Assembly (NCBI RefSeq): GCF_036370855.1
Contig: NC_088102.1
Span: 72,797,601-72,861,600, forward strand
Length of the DNA: 64,000 nucleotides
DNA from: Dromaius novaehollandiae
Lineage: Eukaryota > Chordata > Aves > Casuariiformes > Dromaiidae
Direction: 5' to 3'
Shown here: one piece after another, positions 1 through 12,400 of the stretch
Layout of the letters: every line of letters starts with the position of its first letter
Position numbering within the stretch: the stretch's first letter is position 1
Program-made: the position numbers and the translations under genes
Notes under the pieces: generated by a model
The model's database searches: none
The model's input: only the letters and a program-made list of their open reading frames with translations
Told to the model about the DNA's origin: nothing

Positions 1-560
1 GCTTGCGAGGGCTGTGTTGGGGATCTGGTGTCAGGATCCAGTGGAGGATCTGGGGCATATGTTTTTGAGGAACTGGTGGAACTTGATGTGTCTCCCACTG
101 GGCCTGGCTCCCCTGAAGTCTGGGACCCAGGGCTGTGGGATCCCTGCTATGACACATCTCTCCCTGCCCTCAGGCAGCCCCTCCGTGGGCAGGATTGTTA
201 TGACAGCCGCTGCCAAGCACCTGACACCGGTGACGCTGGAGCTGGGGGGCAAGAACCCCTGCTACGTGTCTGACAGCTGTGAGGTGCAGAATGTGGCCAG
301 ACGAGTGGCCTGGGGGCGCTTCTTCAACGCGGGGCAGACCTGTGTGGCACCCGACTACATACTCTGCAGCGTAGAGATGCAAGAGAAGCTGCTGCCTGCC
401 CTGCGCGAGGCCATTACCGAGTTCTATGGTCCCAACCCCCAGGAGTCCCCTGACTTTGCCCGTATTGTGGGGGACAAGCAATTCCAGCGTGTGCAGGCTC
501 TGCTGAGCAGTGGGCGTGTGGCCATTGGAGGGCAGACGGATGAGCAGGAGCGCTATATTG
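1..560. repeat. Duplicated block shared with 11492-12051
   Basis: From the first base of the window to the last base of the exon at 174-560, the sequence matches 11492-12051 without gaps. I count two substitutions in 560 bases. Both the intron and the exon match. Identity stops at the exon's donor site, and the following introns are unrelated by eye. This is the A/B tandem duplication kept almost identical, most simply by recent gene conversion. Confidence 0.9.
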
Positions 561-3500
561 GTGAGGACACAGGGATGTGGATTGGTATGTGGGGAGCAAG
601 GAAGCACTGGCCATGGCAATGTGTGATGGGGAAGCAGAGATAGTGTGAGTCAGAACCACAGGGGAGTTTTTGTATCAACCTTTAGTCACAGGGACAACAT
701 GGACATCTGAAAACTGAAGCTTATGCAGAGATGCATAGGATCTTTTGTTGGAAAAAGGAATTTACCAAGCAGCAGTTTCCTAGCATCTCCTGGGGTTGTG
801 GGACCACTCGTTTCTGGGCACTGAGTGATGTACTGCCATAATCTTTTTCTGCAGCTCCCACGGTGCTGGCGGATGTGCAGCCCTCTGATCCTGCCATGCA
901 AGAAGAGATCTTTGGGCCCATCCTGCCCATTGTTGTTGTGGCCAGCATGGATGAAGCCATTGACTTTATCAATGCCCGTATGCGGCCGCTGGCCCTCTAT
1001 GTCTTCTCCAGCGACAGCAAGGTGTGGTGCATGGATCAAAAAAGAGGGCAAGGAAGATGGGGTTGTTGGGCTAGCGCCCACCTGCTGGCAACCTGGGGCA
1101 TGCTCTAAAGGTCCTTTTGAGCTCAGCTTCTCTGGGCACACAGGGGCTGGTGGTGCAGTTGCCTGATGTCTGGCAAGTGCTGCCTATGATGCGACAGCTG
1201 CACCTGCCCCATGCCCCTCGGCAGATGTGTTCAGCCGTGTTGGTGCCCCATGGATTTTGGTTAGAGCAGACAGTCCTGGTAGTGGGGGAAGAATTGCAGC
1301 TCGAGGTGCAGGAACAGGGTCTGAGTGTCATGTCCGCCTTCTCTGCTTCCCTCCCAGGTGGTGAAGGAGGTGCTGGAGCGGACAAGCAGCGGTGGCTTTT
1401 GTGGAAATGACACTGTGATGCATGTGACATTGACCTCGCTGCCCTTTGGTGGGATTGGTAGGTCCAAATACCCCAGCCCTGCCTGCTCTTGGCCAACTGT
1501 GAGCTAGATGTGACCAGCCCCAACAACCATGTGTCTGAGTCATGCAGGCCATGGTGAGACATGGTCTCTGGGCAGATGGGATACCCATGCCTGGGCCCGA
1601 GATCCTCAGCTCCAGGGCACTCAGTGAAGCCTGCCAGTCTTGAGGGAAATACTTGTGCACTGCTAAGCTCTTTGCTTCACTATACCAGGGTTGAACTCTC
1701 GGGCTTTTCAGCCCTCTTTCTAGTGAGCACTACAAGTTTTCTTCTGCCCTGTTTGCTGTCACAAGCACAGTGTCAGCAGGAGTGCATCATAAAAAAATGT
1801 AGGGATGTTTGTACCACTGACCCCTTGGGTATTTCCTTGATATTTCTGAGCAGCATGGGTGGCTGGGTGTGAAATTTGTGCCAGCATAAAGCTCCTCTCT
1901 TGCTAATGCTTATGTGGAGGCTCTTCAAGTGCTGTTTCGTAGGGTCAATCTCTTATTCTGTTCCCCGTCTAGGACCACAACCCATGGTGTTGTGCTTCTT
2001 GGGTAGGTGAGCTTTTCTTCTGTTGAGAGCAAGCACCCATCATGGTGCTGTATGGGAGCCTGTAACACTGCTCATGAGCAGGCTCGTATATGAATTCTGC
2101 CTTCCTAAGACTAATAATAGGAGCAGAATGCTTACAAACCTCTCAAAAATCTGTTTGTGGTAACCTGGAGATCTTCTTCAGGAAAGAGGGCACAGCCATC
2201 AGCAAGGAAGAATTCACCTTATATGAACATAGGAGTTGTTTTCTCAGGTGAAATGCTAGGTCTATCTAGCCCTGGACCCTGTTTGTAGCCTTTCCCACAA
2301 TTAGATGTCCAAGGAAGAGCATGGGAATACAGAAAGCCACTAACAATGCTTCTCCAGAATATTTTCCCAGTCTCCCAGACTCCTCCCCAGAATATTCTCC
2401 CAGTCCTTGGGTCTCAGTGTAGAATATCTCAGGTTTATGCTCAACATGAAGCCATAACACTTTTCACTGGAGAAAGCACGGAGCCAGGTAAGGCAAATGG
2501 GTAAACTGAATGAAAACATACTGCTGATCTTCACAGGTGGCAGTTCATTGCCTATAGGAGAAGTACAGTGTTAGGATGGACTAGGGTAAGGACGGATGAC
2601 CACAGTATGCTAACTTAGAGTTAGCTGAGATGAAACATCTCCAGCATATGGGCACTCAAAATAACTGAAAATCAGGGAATCCACAAAGAGACAAGTGAGC
2701 TTAGCTCATCCTAGGCTGTGCGATGTGTTACAGTGTCTGATCTCCTCAAATTTAACAGCTTTGAAGGAGCAGAAAAGCCAGACAAGCCTTCTGCAATAAT
2801 ACTGAAATTAAAAAGGGCGATTGCTTAAAATGGAGGAAAGTGAAATATATGGAAATACTTGCATGTGGTCTGAACACTTTTTAAAGATGTGATGTCAGAA
2901 TTTTGAGATCAATTAATATGATTATTCAGATAGACTTGGAAAGAACCATAAAAATAGCTAGCTTGTTTGACTAGCAGAGTAAAAAGTGAATACTTGGTTT
3001 TAAAAAAAATCAGTGTTCTGCCCAAGTGAGAAACATGTGGAGGCAACTTCCCTATTGGAGGCAACAGATGATTCAGACATAAATGATCACCATGACAGCA
3101 AAGCAGAATGAATTCCTTGCTTGACTGTGAATTAGGGAACAAATTTTGGTGGTTCCGATACCTTAACTTTCCTTTATGGAAATGATTCTCAAAAACTGCC
3201 TCACAGTATCAGGTGAAGCAGTTTTCTAACAACCTGATCAGGTGACGAGTGTGAAGTCACCAGGGTGAGATGGCATTCACCAGATGCCACAGTAACTTGG
3301 ATATGAAGTCACTGAGTTATTAACTGTGATGTGCACCCTCAAGTTTAAATCAGCCACAGGAATCAGAGGAACTGGTGTTGCCAATGTGATTCCAGTTTTT
3401 AGGAGCTCCAGGAAGAAGCTCCAACAAGCCTGACCATCATTCCAGGCAAGTTGGCAGCCTCTCACCAAAAGCGTGGGTGGATATGGTGGAGTGGGGAAGA

Positions 3501-4747
3501 GCAACATAGAGTTTGTAGAGGGAAATCAGGCCTCCTAGATCTGGAAAAGCTTTCTGAAGCATCTGCAGTTGTCTGGATAAACGTAGTCCAATAAAAGTGA
3601 TGTACTTGGATTTCCAAGCAGTGATGATTTGCAGAAGGATTTGCTGGTACTGGGAAGCTGAGCAATAAAACAGACAGTGAGGGTTGCATGGCGGCCTGTG
3701 GCTATTTCACTGAAATCCTCAGCACTGCACTTGGCACTGGGTCATCAGAGACCCAAACGTCAGGTATGGCTAGTGAAGGTAGAGAGGATGAAAGGGGAAA
3801 CTTTCTGTAGCACAGAATAAATCCGAGGTGCACCTCGGTCTGGGAGATGACTGGCAGGTTGGTTCCTGCCTCAGAAGTGAGGTGGTAGAGCTGGAAAAAG
3901 TACAGAGAAGGGCAAGAGGTATGATCAGAGAGGTGGAAGAGACGGATTCATCTGCGGCTCTTTGTCTTGGAAAAAGGCATGTGAGAGGACATCTGACAGA
4001 CATTTGTGAGTTCAGTGCTGTGCTTGCATGGCTCTTGGCTCTATGGCATGTCCCCGTGCTTGCTGCTGGCCAGCCAGCCTTCACTTCATAACAGTGATTT
4101 CTGCTGTCCTTGGAGATGGCTGTGGATCCTGCCAGGGCGCTATATAGCCCTGTGACATCCCACTGAAGACACCTTGATGTCTGCCCACCTCCGCTGTGCA
4201 CAGACTCAGAGCTAGCAGAGGACAGGCCTTGCTCAGGGAGATCTGTTGTCTGTGTGTGACGGGTCCAAAGCTGGTGCTGAGAGCGCAGATGTGTTTTTGA
4301 GGTTGTTTCTGCGTTAGGGAAATGGAAGAGCTCAGCCTGGCTGATGCTCTGCGAGCATCCTGTAGCACAGTAACCCACTGCTGCTCCCCACTCCTACACC
4401 ATGCCTATCAGCTCCTCCGCTGGCACCAGCGTCATCCAGCAGGATGAGTATTTACATCAGGAAGGCCTGTAACATGTTTTCCTTGTGTTTATTATGCTGG
4501 AGTGGACATGAGCAGAGAGCCTCATAGACTTGAACCTGTGCTATGTGTTGCAGGGAACAGTGGCTTCGGAAAATACCACGGCAAGTTCACCTTCGACACC
4601 TTCACTCACCTCCGCAGCTGCCTGCACCGCAACATGGGACTGGAGGCCATCAATGCCCTGCGCTACCCGCCTTACAGCCAGCAGAAGCTGGGGCTGCTGA
4701 CGGCCACCTTCGAGATCAAGCGCAAGGGCATGTGCACCTTGTTCTGA
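174..4747 (+). CDS. ALDH3B-type aldehyde dehydrogenase, copy A (3' part only)
   Basis: This is the C-terminal half of a class 3 aldehyde dehydrogenase (ALDH3B1/ALDH3B2 group), which oxidises fatty and lipid-peroxidation aldehydes with NAD(P)+. Four exons are visible: 174-560, 855-1021, 1358-1457 and 4554-4747. All have AG/GT borders and compatible phases. The earlier exons lie left of the window. The first exon carries the general-base Glu (LELGGK) and the catalytic Cys (FFNAGQTC). The third carries the conserved [10 protein letters not shown] stretch. The protein ends MCTLF, a CaaX box; in mammals ALDH3B proteins are prenylated and palmitoylated there and attach to membranes or lipid droplets. 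The 560-855 and 1457-4554 introns hold debris, including a CR1 piece. The gene looks intact as far as it can be seen. B1 versus B2 orthology cannot be decided because the array is lineage-specific. Confidence 0.9.
2220..2480 (+). repeat. Old dispersed repeat (reptile CR1/L3-tail type)
   Basis: An intron of copy A contains a stretch beginning near an ACATAGGAG motif and running through a 'TCTATCTAGCCCTGGACCC' segment. It resembles a dispersed repeat common in turtles and crocodilians that starts with 'acataagaa...gggtcagacc...ccatctagcccagtatcctgt'. A reverse-oriented relative lies near 56.6-56.7 kb. The family assignment is from memory only. Confidence 0.35.
3838..3990 (+). mobile_element. 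CR1 LINE fragment
   Basis: The stretch containing 'gagctggaaaaagtacagag' followed by 'gaagggcaagaggtatgat' matches the 3' portion of the CR1 LINE consensus in sense orientation. It is short and diverged, with no coding capacity. It sits in the long intron before the last exon of copy A. Confidence 0.65.
4035..4430. repeat. Intron segment duplicated at about 14035-14480
   Basis: The last intron of copy A shares an older, diverged block with the last intron of copy B, including the shared phrase 'gtggatcctgccaggg' and its surroundings. Unlike the near-identical block at the left edge, this one has many substitutions and indels. It therefore records the age of the original tandem duplication rather than recent conversion. 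Confidence 0.75.
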
Positions 4748-6410
4748 GGGCTGCCACGTGCTGCCCAGCACCACTCAGGGACTGCCTGGGCTGGGGAGAA
4801 GACCTCCTGGCCTGGCCCCCACACTGGCCCCAGGAACCCTACCAGTTTCCTCAGGAGGCTGGCATGCTCCTTCCATCCCTGCACCAGTCCCCAATTCCCT
4901 TGCCATGTCCTTTGGCTCGCTGCCACCCCGACACATGTAGGACAGTGGGGGCAGACATTTGTGTCCAGCCAGCCCTTTTCACTTGCTCCTCCCCACCTTC
5001 CTCTGCTCTGGACCATTTGCCATGACAGGCAGATCAGAAACAACAAAAATTTCTGTGGAATGACCTGATCCCCTGCTTTTTCACTCTACATTTCTCCTCC
5101 CAGGAGAGAAATGATCTCCTCAATGCTCAGGACCAGCAGTTAGCCCCATCTCAAGTTAGATAATCTTTCTCTTCCAGGTGAACATTGCTCTCCCTGCTTT
5201 CAGTGTCAACTGCCATGTTTTCCTCCATGTAACCCTGTCTTTAATAAAGACTTTGCATTGAGCTCTGCTGCCTGGCCTCACCCTGCGCCACCTTTGCCCA
5301 GCCTGGTTTAGGTTCGGTGGCACAGAGAGGCAGGCGGCAGGAACCTGAAGGAATTGTTGTAGCTAAGCCCTGGAGAGCTGCTCGCTGTCCTTGCCTCCTG
5401 CTCCCCAGGCAATGGCACAGAGAGGAGCTTGGGGTGCAGCCCCAACAGGGCACCCCACTGTGACACCCTGTGGCCACCCAAGCACCCTGTAATAAGTCCT
5501 GTCAAGGATGGGTAGGGTTGCCCTGCAGCGTGAAGAGCCAGAGTGCCCTGAGCTACAGCAGTGCTTGCACTTCTGGCCCACATGCAGGCACCTGGGTAGG
5601 GGGCTGTGGGACATCTCTGACCCCGTCAGCAGGAATGCCCCGGCGTGGGGGACATCTCCAGCCCTGAGGAGGCTGGCTGAAGGCCTCTCCCCTACCCGCT
5701 GTCCCTTGAGGAAGGGCGTGTGAGGCACAGAGAGGCACCGGGGGAAGCCGATGTGGGGCACCCCCCCCCCCCCACCAGGCCCAGTTGCTGGTGCATGTTT
5801 CGCATCCTGAGTGGTTTGGGCTGGGGCAGAGCCGGCGCTGACTCAGTGCCGGGGGGGAAGGAGCAATGGGGAAGAGGCTTCAAGGGGACCAGGAAGCTGG
5901 TGGTGCCACAGCCTCCCCACAGCCCGCCCTTGGCCTGTGGCACCCGGGGGGAAGTCTAGCTGCCTGTGGTCACACTCTACCAGGATACATTTCTCTATAT
6001 GTCCTGGCCCAGACTAGCTGGAGGCAGGCATCAGGCTGCAGCCTCCTGTGGCAGCCCTGGTGCAGACTTGCATCAGCCTCCCTGGGCTGCATCCTCCTGT
6101 GGCACCAAGTCCTGCAGCGGGAGTGGGCAAAGTGCCCAGCCACCACTGAGCCCCACCAGCTTGGCTGGGTGGGAGCTGCAGTGTCCGGGCAGCAGCCCCG
6201 GCCCGTGGGCAGCCCCAGCGTCACCTGCCCTGTGCCTCCCCCAGGGCCACCGCGTGCTCCATGGAGATCGGCAGCTCCTCCTCACATCTCAGCGTGCAGC
6301 AGCCGCTTGAGCTGCCCAGGCAACACCCCCTGGGCTATGGCAAGAGCAGCCTCACAAGCAGTGGTGCCAGCAAAGCACCTGGGGCTGACAGAGGCAGCGG
6401 GAAGCGGAGC
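4748..6410. other. 3' UTR of copy A and intergenic DNA before copy B
   Basis: After the 3' UTR and AATAAA of copy A, this stretch is GC-rich, with a C homopolymer near 5761-5774. It must hold the promoter and 5' UTR of copy B, since the B start codon follows. I see no clear TATA box or strong CpG island. The long reading frames here lack protein-like features. Confidence 0.5.
5243..5248 (+). terminator. Polyadenylation signal of ALDH3B copy A
   Basis: A canonical AATAAA lies about 500 bases after the stop codon of copy A. It is followed by a GT-containing stretch. It is the first such hexamer after the stop and probably sets the 3' end of a 0.5-kb 3' UTR. Confidence 0.7.
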
Positions 6411-9400
6411 ATGAACTGCAGTGCCACGAGGTGAGAGCAAAAAGCAGGGGCAGAAGGGAGTTGAGGCACAGGGGACACAAGGGGCTCTTGCTCCCAGGAG
6501 CCAGGGAGGACCCAGGTGTACGGCCTCCCTGCCTTCTCCCAAGGGCCCCTGGGCTCCAGTTTGATCCAGGGGCAGGGCCTGGGGAGAAATGGAGCTCCTC
6601 TCTCTTGTCACCTGGAGCAGTGGGGTTGGGACAGGGCACAGGACTGGGGTTCCCTCTGACACCCGCATCCCCGCAGTGGGAACCCCTACACAGAGTTGGT
6701 GAGCCGCCTGCGGGCAGCCTGGCTCTCGGGGAAGACACGGCCCATGGAGTACCGCGTGGCCCAGCTGGAGGCCCTGGGCCGCTTCCTGGATGAGAAGAAG
6801 CAGGACATCCTGGACGCCCTGGCCTCTGACATGCGCAAGGTGAGAGGCTGGGTAGAGGCATGGGTGGGCATGGCAGTCCCCTCATCAGGTCCCCCCGCCC
6901 CTTTTTGGGGTCTTGCATTCTGCTGGGTGCAAGTGCTGGACATGGCAGGGGAGAAAGCTTTTGGGGCCTGCGTCCTCCCTTTGTCAGGGTACTGCATCCT
7001 GCCAGGTGCAGGCACAGGGCACTGGGCACAGGGGACCTCATCAGGTCCCATGCAGGCTGGGTCCCAGCCTGTGTAGCTCTCCATGAGCTCCAGTGGGCCA
7101 TGTCCTGCTGCTGCCGAGGTTTCTCCACCAATTCAATGTTCCCTCCTCGGTCTTAGTGCTGTGCGTGTCCTGCGAGTGAGACGTAGAGTGGATCTCTACC
7201 CCAGCCTTGGTGTCAGTGGGTGTGAGCAGAGCTGGACAGAGGCAGTAAAGAGATGAGACTGGGCTGTGTGCTGCGTGTAGTGTGTCCCAGCCTGCCTCAC
7301 CAAAAGCTCATCCCTGTCTCCAGCAAGAGCAGCCCACCATCAGTGCTACACGAGCCCAGTTGGCTTGGCACAGCTGCTTGACTTGGAGATCAGACCCTCC
7401 CTGCTCTCATCCCCCTCATCCCCGGACCTTTTTCCATCCCTCACCCATGAGTCCCAGGATGGACCTGACACCAGGGCTGCCCTTGGCCCCAGCCAGCCCC
7501 AGCAGCTTGGGACATGAGGACTGGGGCAAGCATCCAGACACATTGGCCTTCCCGCCCTGTTCCCAAACTCATTAGTCTCAGCTCACCTCTTCTCTGGCCA
7601 GATGAATCTCCGAGGAGCACAAACTCTTGCCACCCTCTTCATGTGCTCCCCATCTTGGGCTTTATGCTGAATGTCGTCCCTTCTTTAGTCTTCATGGTTA
7701 TATGTGGCTGCAGGTCTTCTAGTCTGGATCTGCCTAGTATTGACCATAACGCCTGGCTTTGCATTGCCTCCATGCCTCTTTGCTCCCTTCATCATATTTA
7801 TGTCAGGGTTGCTAATGAAAGAGTCAGATCAGACCCATCTCGTGCATCTTTGTGAGTCCTCAAAAAGCTCAAACCCCCGAAGCCCAATAGTTTCCCCGTT
7901 TGGAACAGCTTGTTTTATCACAGTCAGGTCCTTATGCATCATACGGCACACGCAACAATCTTTTGTTCTCCATCTTAGTTCATTATTTCCCTTTTGACAA
8001 CGTCTCAGTACTTTATTGAAGTCTGGATAGACAAGATTTGGATCATTTAGATGTTTTTAAGCAGCCAGCTATTGTGTCAAAAGGAGAACCAGACTAATGC
8101 TTGATGACATTCAGGAAATGGGTGCTACATTTTTCCTCCATTTTCCATTTGCTTCCATGATCTTAGTGCTTCTGGTTTCCAAATGTGGGCTGTAGCCTGA
8201 CACAAACTTTTATTGGGAAGCCTCAGACACTTACCTAAATGCCATGGTTTAAAGGCTAGCATTGTGATACCCCACTGATGGGAACCTCCTGCAGCATCCC
8301 AATCCCCATGAAATGGAAAATGAGACACGTGAATGCCTACTGCTTCTTGCTTATCAAGAAAGGGATTTGTGCTGTTTTATGAGGAAATTAAATGAGTCTG
8401 ATGAGGGTGTTCTGGCTGCTGTTCATCCCTTCTTTTATAGAGGACATGTAGGATATTTACTGCAATATTCTTCTGGGGTCAGGAGGGTCTCTGGTTTCCA
8501 GAATTTTCCTTCTTCCACTTCTTTAAATGATTTCCCAGGTTTGGCCTTTTCTGGCCTTCTAGACTCTCTCCCACCATTCCCTTTCGGAGATAAGAGTGAA
8601 TGGCTTTGAACCTGCTTCTGCTGGTTTGCTGCATTCCTTGGATGAAACCCATCAGGTGTAGCTGATCTGAAGACATTTAGCTTGTCTAAATATTCACTGA
8701 CCTGTTCTTCTTTTCAGCAGGCTGATATTTATTGATAGTGCCAACTGTGCTTGATCAGCTAGCTGCAGTTCCCTTTTTCAATGAACACTGAAGCTGAAAA
8801 AAACATTCAATGCCGTGGTCTACTCATGTTATCTGTTTTCTCTCTCTTTTGAGTAGCAGACCCACCCTTTTCTTAGTCTTACTTTTCCTAGCATCATTCA
8901 GAGCCATTCCTTGCTCCCCTCTGCACCCTTTCCCAGATATATCTCATTTGTACCCCCAAAACTCTGATTTTGTCCCAATGTGGTCATGTTCTGTTTATTT
9001 TCCTCTTTCTCTGCCCAGGTTGGCTCCCCTCCTGGTAACCTTTCCCTGGAGTCTGAGCTTAGATGAGGGAACAACAGCCCAGCCTATCTGTCTGTGCTTA
9101 TCCTTCCCACGTTGCTCTGCACTTTACCTATGGTCCTGCCAAGGACCTGCCATCTCCCCTCGACTCTTCCCACTTCCCTTCAGACTCCCTTTCTGCATGA
9201 TTTACCTAGCCCCCTGTTCGAACATGGTAGTGATATCATCTGGAAGCCCATTACCTCTATTTCGCTGTTCTCCCTGCTTTCTAGGCTCAGTGGTTGGACT
9301 CCTCCTCTGCTTTTTCAACTCACTCTATCGAAACATTGCACAAACATGTTCCAAAACCTAGATGCTCTCTATTCTGCTGCATTTCTTTCTCAGTCTTGAA

Positions 9401-12400
9401 TTCTGGGTAGCTGAAATCCCCCATGACCAAATGGCTATACCTTTGAACCTGCCATTTCCCCATTGGACCCTGTCCACCTCACCTTGCAATGTGCCCCTGG
9501 GGAAAAAGAAATGTGATTGTGCCTTAAAGGATAAGTATTGTGAGGTTCCCTTTTGATTTAGAGCTAAGAAACTTCTGGCAGAGCTGTATCTCAGAGTTGG
9601 CACTATTCCTGTGCCAGTGACACCTATGATAGGAAATTCCAAGCCAGGCAACTTGCGGAATAGTGTGGGGAGTTGTCCCTGATGCTCTTCTGTGTTTTTA
9701 TTTATCTGACTAAATCCTTTGATATTCTTAACTGAGCTGGTCTCTGGCAGATCCTGAAAAACTAGGCAAACCCTGCCACAGGCAGGTTATTGCAGAGCGT
9801 GCCAAGAGAACTGGGTTAGGACTGGCCCAGTGATATTGCTACAGCATTGCAGAGCTCACCAACCCCGCACACCACAGACAAGCAGTGGGGTTCAGCCCCA
9901 CATCCCTGCTCCTGGCAGTGCCGCGCAGCTCAGGGCTGAGAGCAGCGTGCATGTTAATCATGGTGCAGACCAGGATGTGAGGGGGTTGGGTCCCTGAATC
10001 ATGGGTAAACTGGGGGGGAATCATGGGAAAATGCAGGGTTACTGCTAGAATTGCCTCTGTGCTCCATCTCATGTGGAGGTGATGTGTATGGTGCTCTGTT
10101 TCCCCAGCCACCCTTTGAGGCAGAGTTCTGTGAGATCCTCCTGTGCAAGAATGAGCTCAATGACACCCTTAACAAGCTGGGCACTTGGATGAAGGATGAG
10201 CATGTGGAGAAGAATCTGGTAAGGGGAAAGAGGAGGAAAAGAAGGGGAGAAAGGACACACACTTGCAAGGCTGAGATGTGTGGGATGGAAGGGTTGTGTG
10301 CAGCAAGACCAACGTATGGAGACAGTTGTGCTGTTCTGGATCTGTCCTGAAAAGAGTATTGCTGACTCTGTGGGCTTTCTCGCAGGCGACGCAGCTGGAC
10401 TCAGCCTTCATCCACAAGGATCCGTATGGGGTGGTGCTGATCCTCACACCCTGGTATTGCCCCATCCATATCGTCCTCATGCCCCTCATCGGGGCCATCG
10501 CTGCTGGTGAGTCTGAGCTGTGCCAGAACCAAACCCTTCCTCTGGCCCGGAAGATCTGGCCCATGGTAGTAACAGCGCTGGGCACCGGGGAGGGGGTCTG
10601 GCCGAGTGCCTCATCTCCAGTATGAGGCTGGAGTGCCAGGAACACTGACTGTGAGTGTGTCGCTGCTCTGATGTCCTGCCCGTCTCCCCCCAGGTAACTG
10701 TGTCATTGTCAAACCCTCGGAGATAACCAAGAACACTGAGAGACTTGTGGCTGAAGCGCTGCCCTGCTACCTGGACAATGTAAAAAGTGCTCCCTGCGCT
10801 TGTTCCTGTCCCTGTCCCACGGCCAGGGTGTTCCCAAGCCCTGCACATTGCGCTGGACCTTGTGCATGATAGGCACTGTGTCTGCCTTGCATGCACCGAC
10901 ACCATAGCTGGCCCCTGTTCTCAGGTGCTGCCCTTGCCTGCTTCTTCCAGGAAATGTGGTACTGAATTAGCTTTAGGTCCCTTGCCCCTCTGCCCCACCT
11001 ATTTCTGCACACCCACCTGTCCCACACAACGGGGATTCCCAGGGCCATGCCTCCTGCATTCAAGCAGTACCAGGGCCCTCCTTGACTGTCCCCTGCTGCC
11101 CCACTGCATACTCTGCCAGTGTTCACAGTGCTTGCCCCATGCCCAGTACTCCTAGGTGCTCTTTGTGGGGATGGGGACAGAGTGGGCTAGGCAGGTGCTC
11201 ACAGAAGGGTTGGCACCCTTCCTCTTATGTTGCAGGACTGCTTTGCTGTGGTGACCGCTGGTGTGGAAGAGACCACCAAACTGCTGGAGAACAAGTTTGA
11301 CTACATCTTCTTCACTGGTATGTCCCAAGGGGCAGAGCTGAGCCCTGCCTGACTGCTGGTTTCCTGTGCAAACTGGGAGAGGATTCCCACCAGACAGCTT
11401 GCTGCAACTTCCCCTCCCCATCAAAAGAGGAGGGTAGCAGCCTGACTGCAAGCACAAGGCTCCCTTCCCAGCCCTCCAGGAGGCGAGAGCTGCTTGCGAG
11501 GGCTGTGTTGGGGATCTGGTGTCAGGATCCAGTGGAGGATCTGGGGCATATGTTTTTGAGGAACTGGTGGAACTTGATGTGTCTCCCACTGGGCCTGGCT
11601 CCCCTGAAGTCTGGGACCCAGGGCTGTGGGATCCCTGCTATGACACATCTCTCCCTGCCCTCAGGCAGCCCCTCCGTGGGCAGGATTGTTATGACAGCCG
11701 CTGCCAAGCACCTGACACCGGTGACGCTGGAGCTGGGGGGCAAGAACCCCTGCTACGTGTCTGACAGCTGTGAGGTGCAGAATGTGGCCAGACGAGTGGC
11801 CTGGGGGCGCTTCTTCAACGCAGGGCAGACCTGTGTGGCACCCGACTACATACTCTGCAGCGTAGAGATGCAAGAGAAGCTGCTGCCTGCCCTGCGTGAG
11901 GCCATTACCGAGTTCTATGGTCCCAACCCCCAGGAGTCCCCTGACTTTGCCCGTATTGTGGGGGACAAGCAATTCCAGCGTGTGCAGGCTCTGCTGAGCA
12001 GTGGGCGTGTGGCCATTGGAGGGCAGACGGATGAGCAGGAGCGCTATATTGGTGAGAACATCAGAGCCTGAACTTCATATAGGTCTGTTCATTCTTGTGA
12101 ATGCATGGTGGGGGGCTGGTTTTTGGAGAGGAGCTCACAACCAAAGGGAAGGTGCTAGATGGAAGATACTTATAGGGAAGGTTTGCATGGAAACCTGGGA
12201 GCTTGGTGAGACCTCTTGTCTTAGAGCAAGCACCTGATGGGTCATGGGGAAAGCAGTGAGGTGACACCTGCCACCTCTGTGCATGGGTGATGAATTCTGG
12301 TTTCCTTTTTTTTGCAGCTCCCACGGTGCTGGTGGATGTGCAGCCCTCTGATCCTGTCATGCAAGAGAAGATCTTTGGGCCCATCCTGCCCATCATCACA

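Noticed and set aside
5866-6414. 182-codon frame before copy B
   Set aside because: It ends at the proposed start of copy B in a different frame and shows no protein-like content. It probably covers promoter and 5' UTR.
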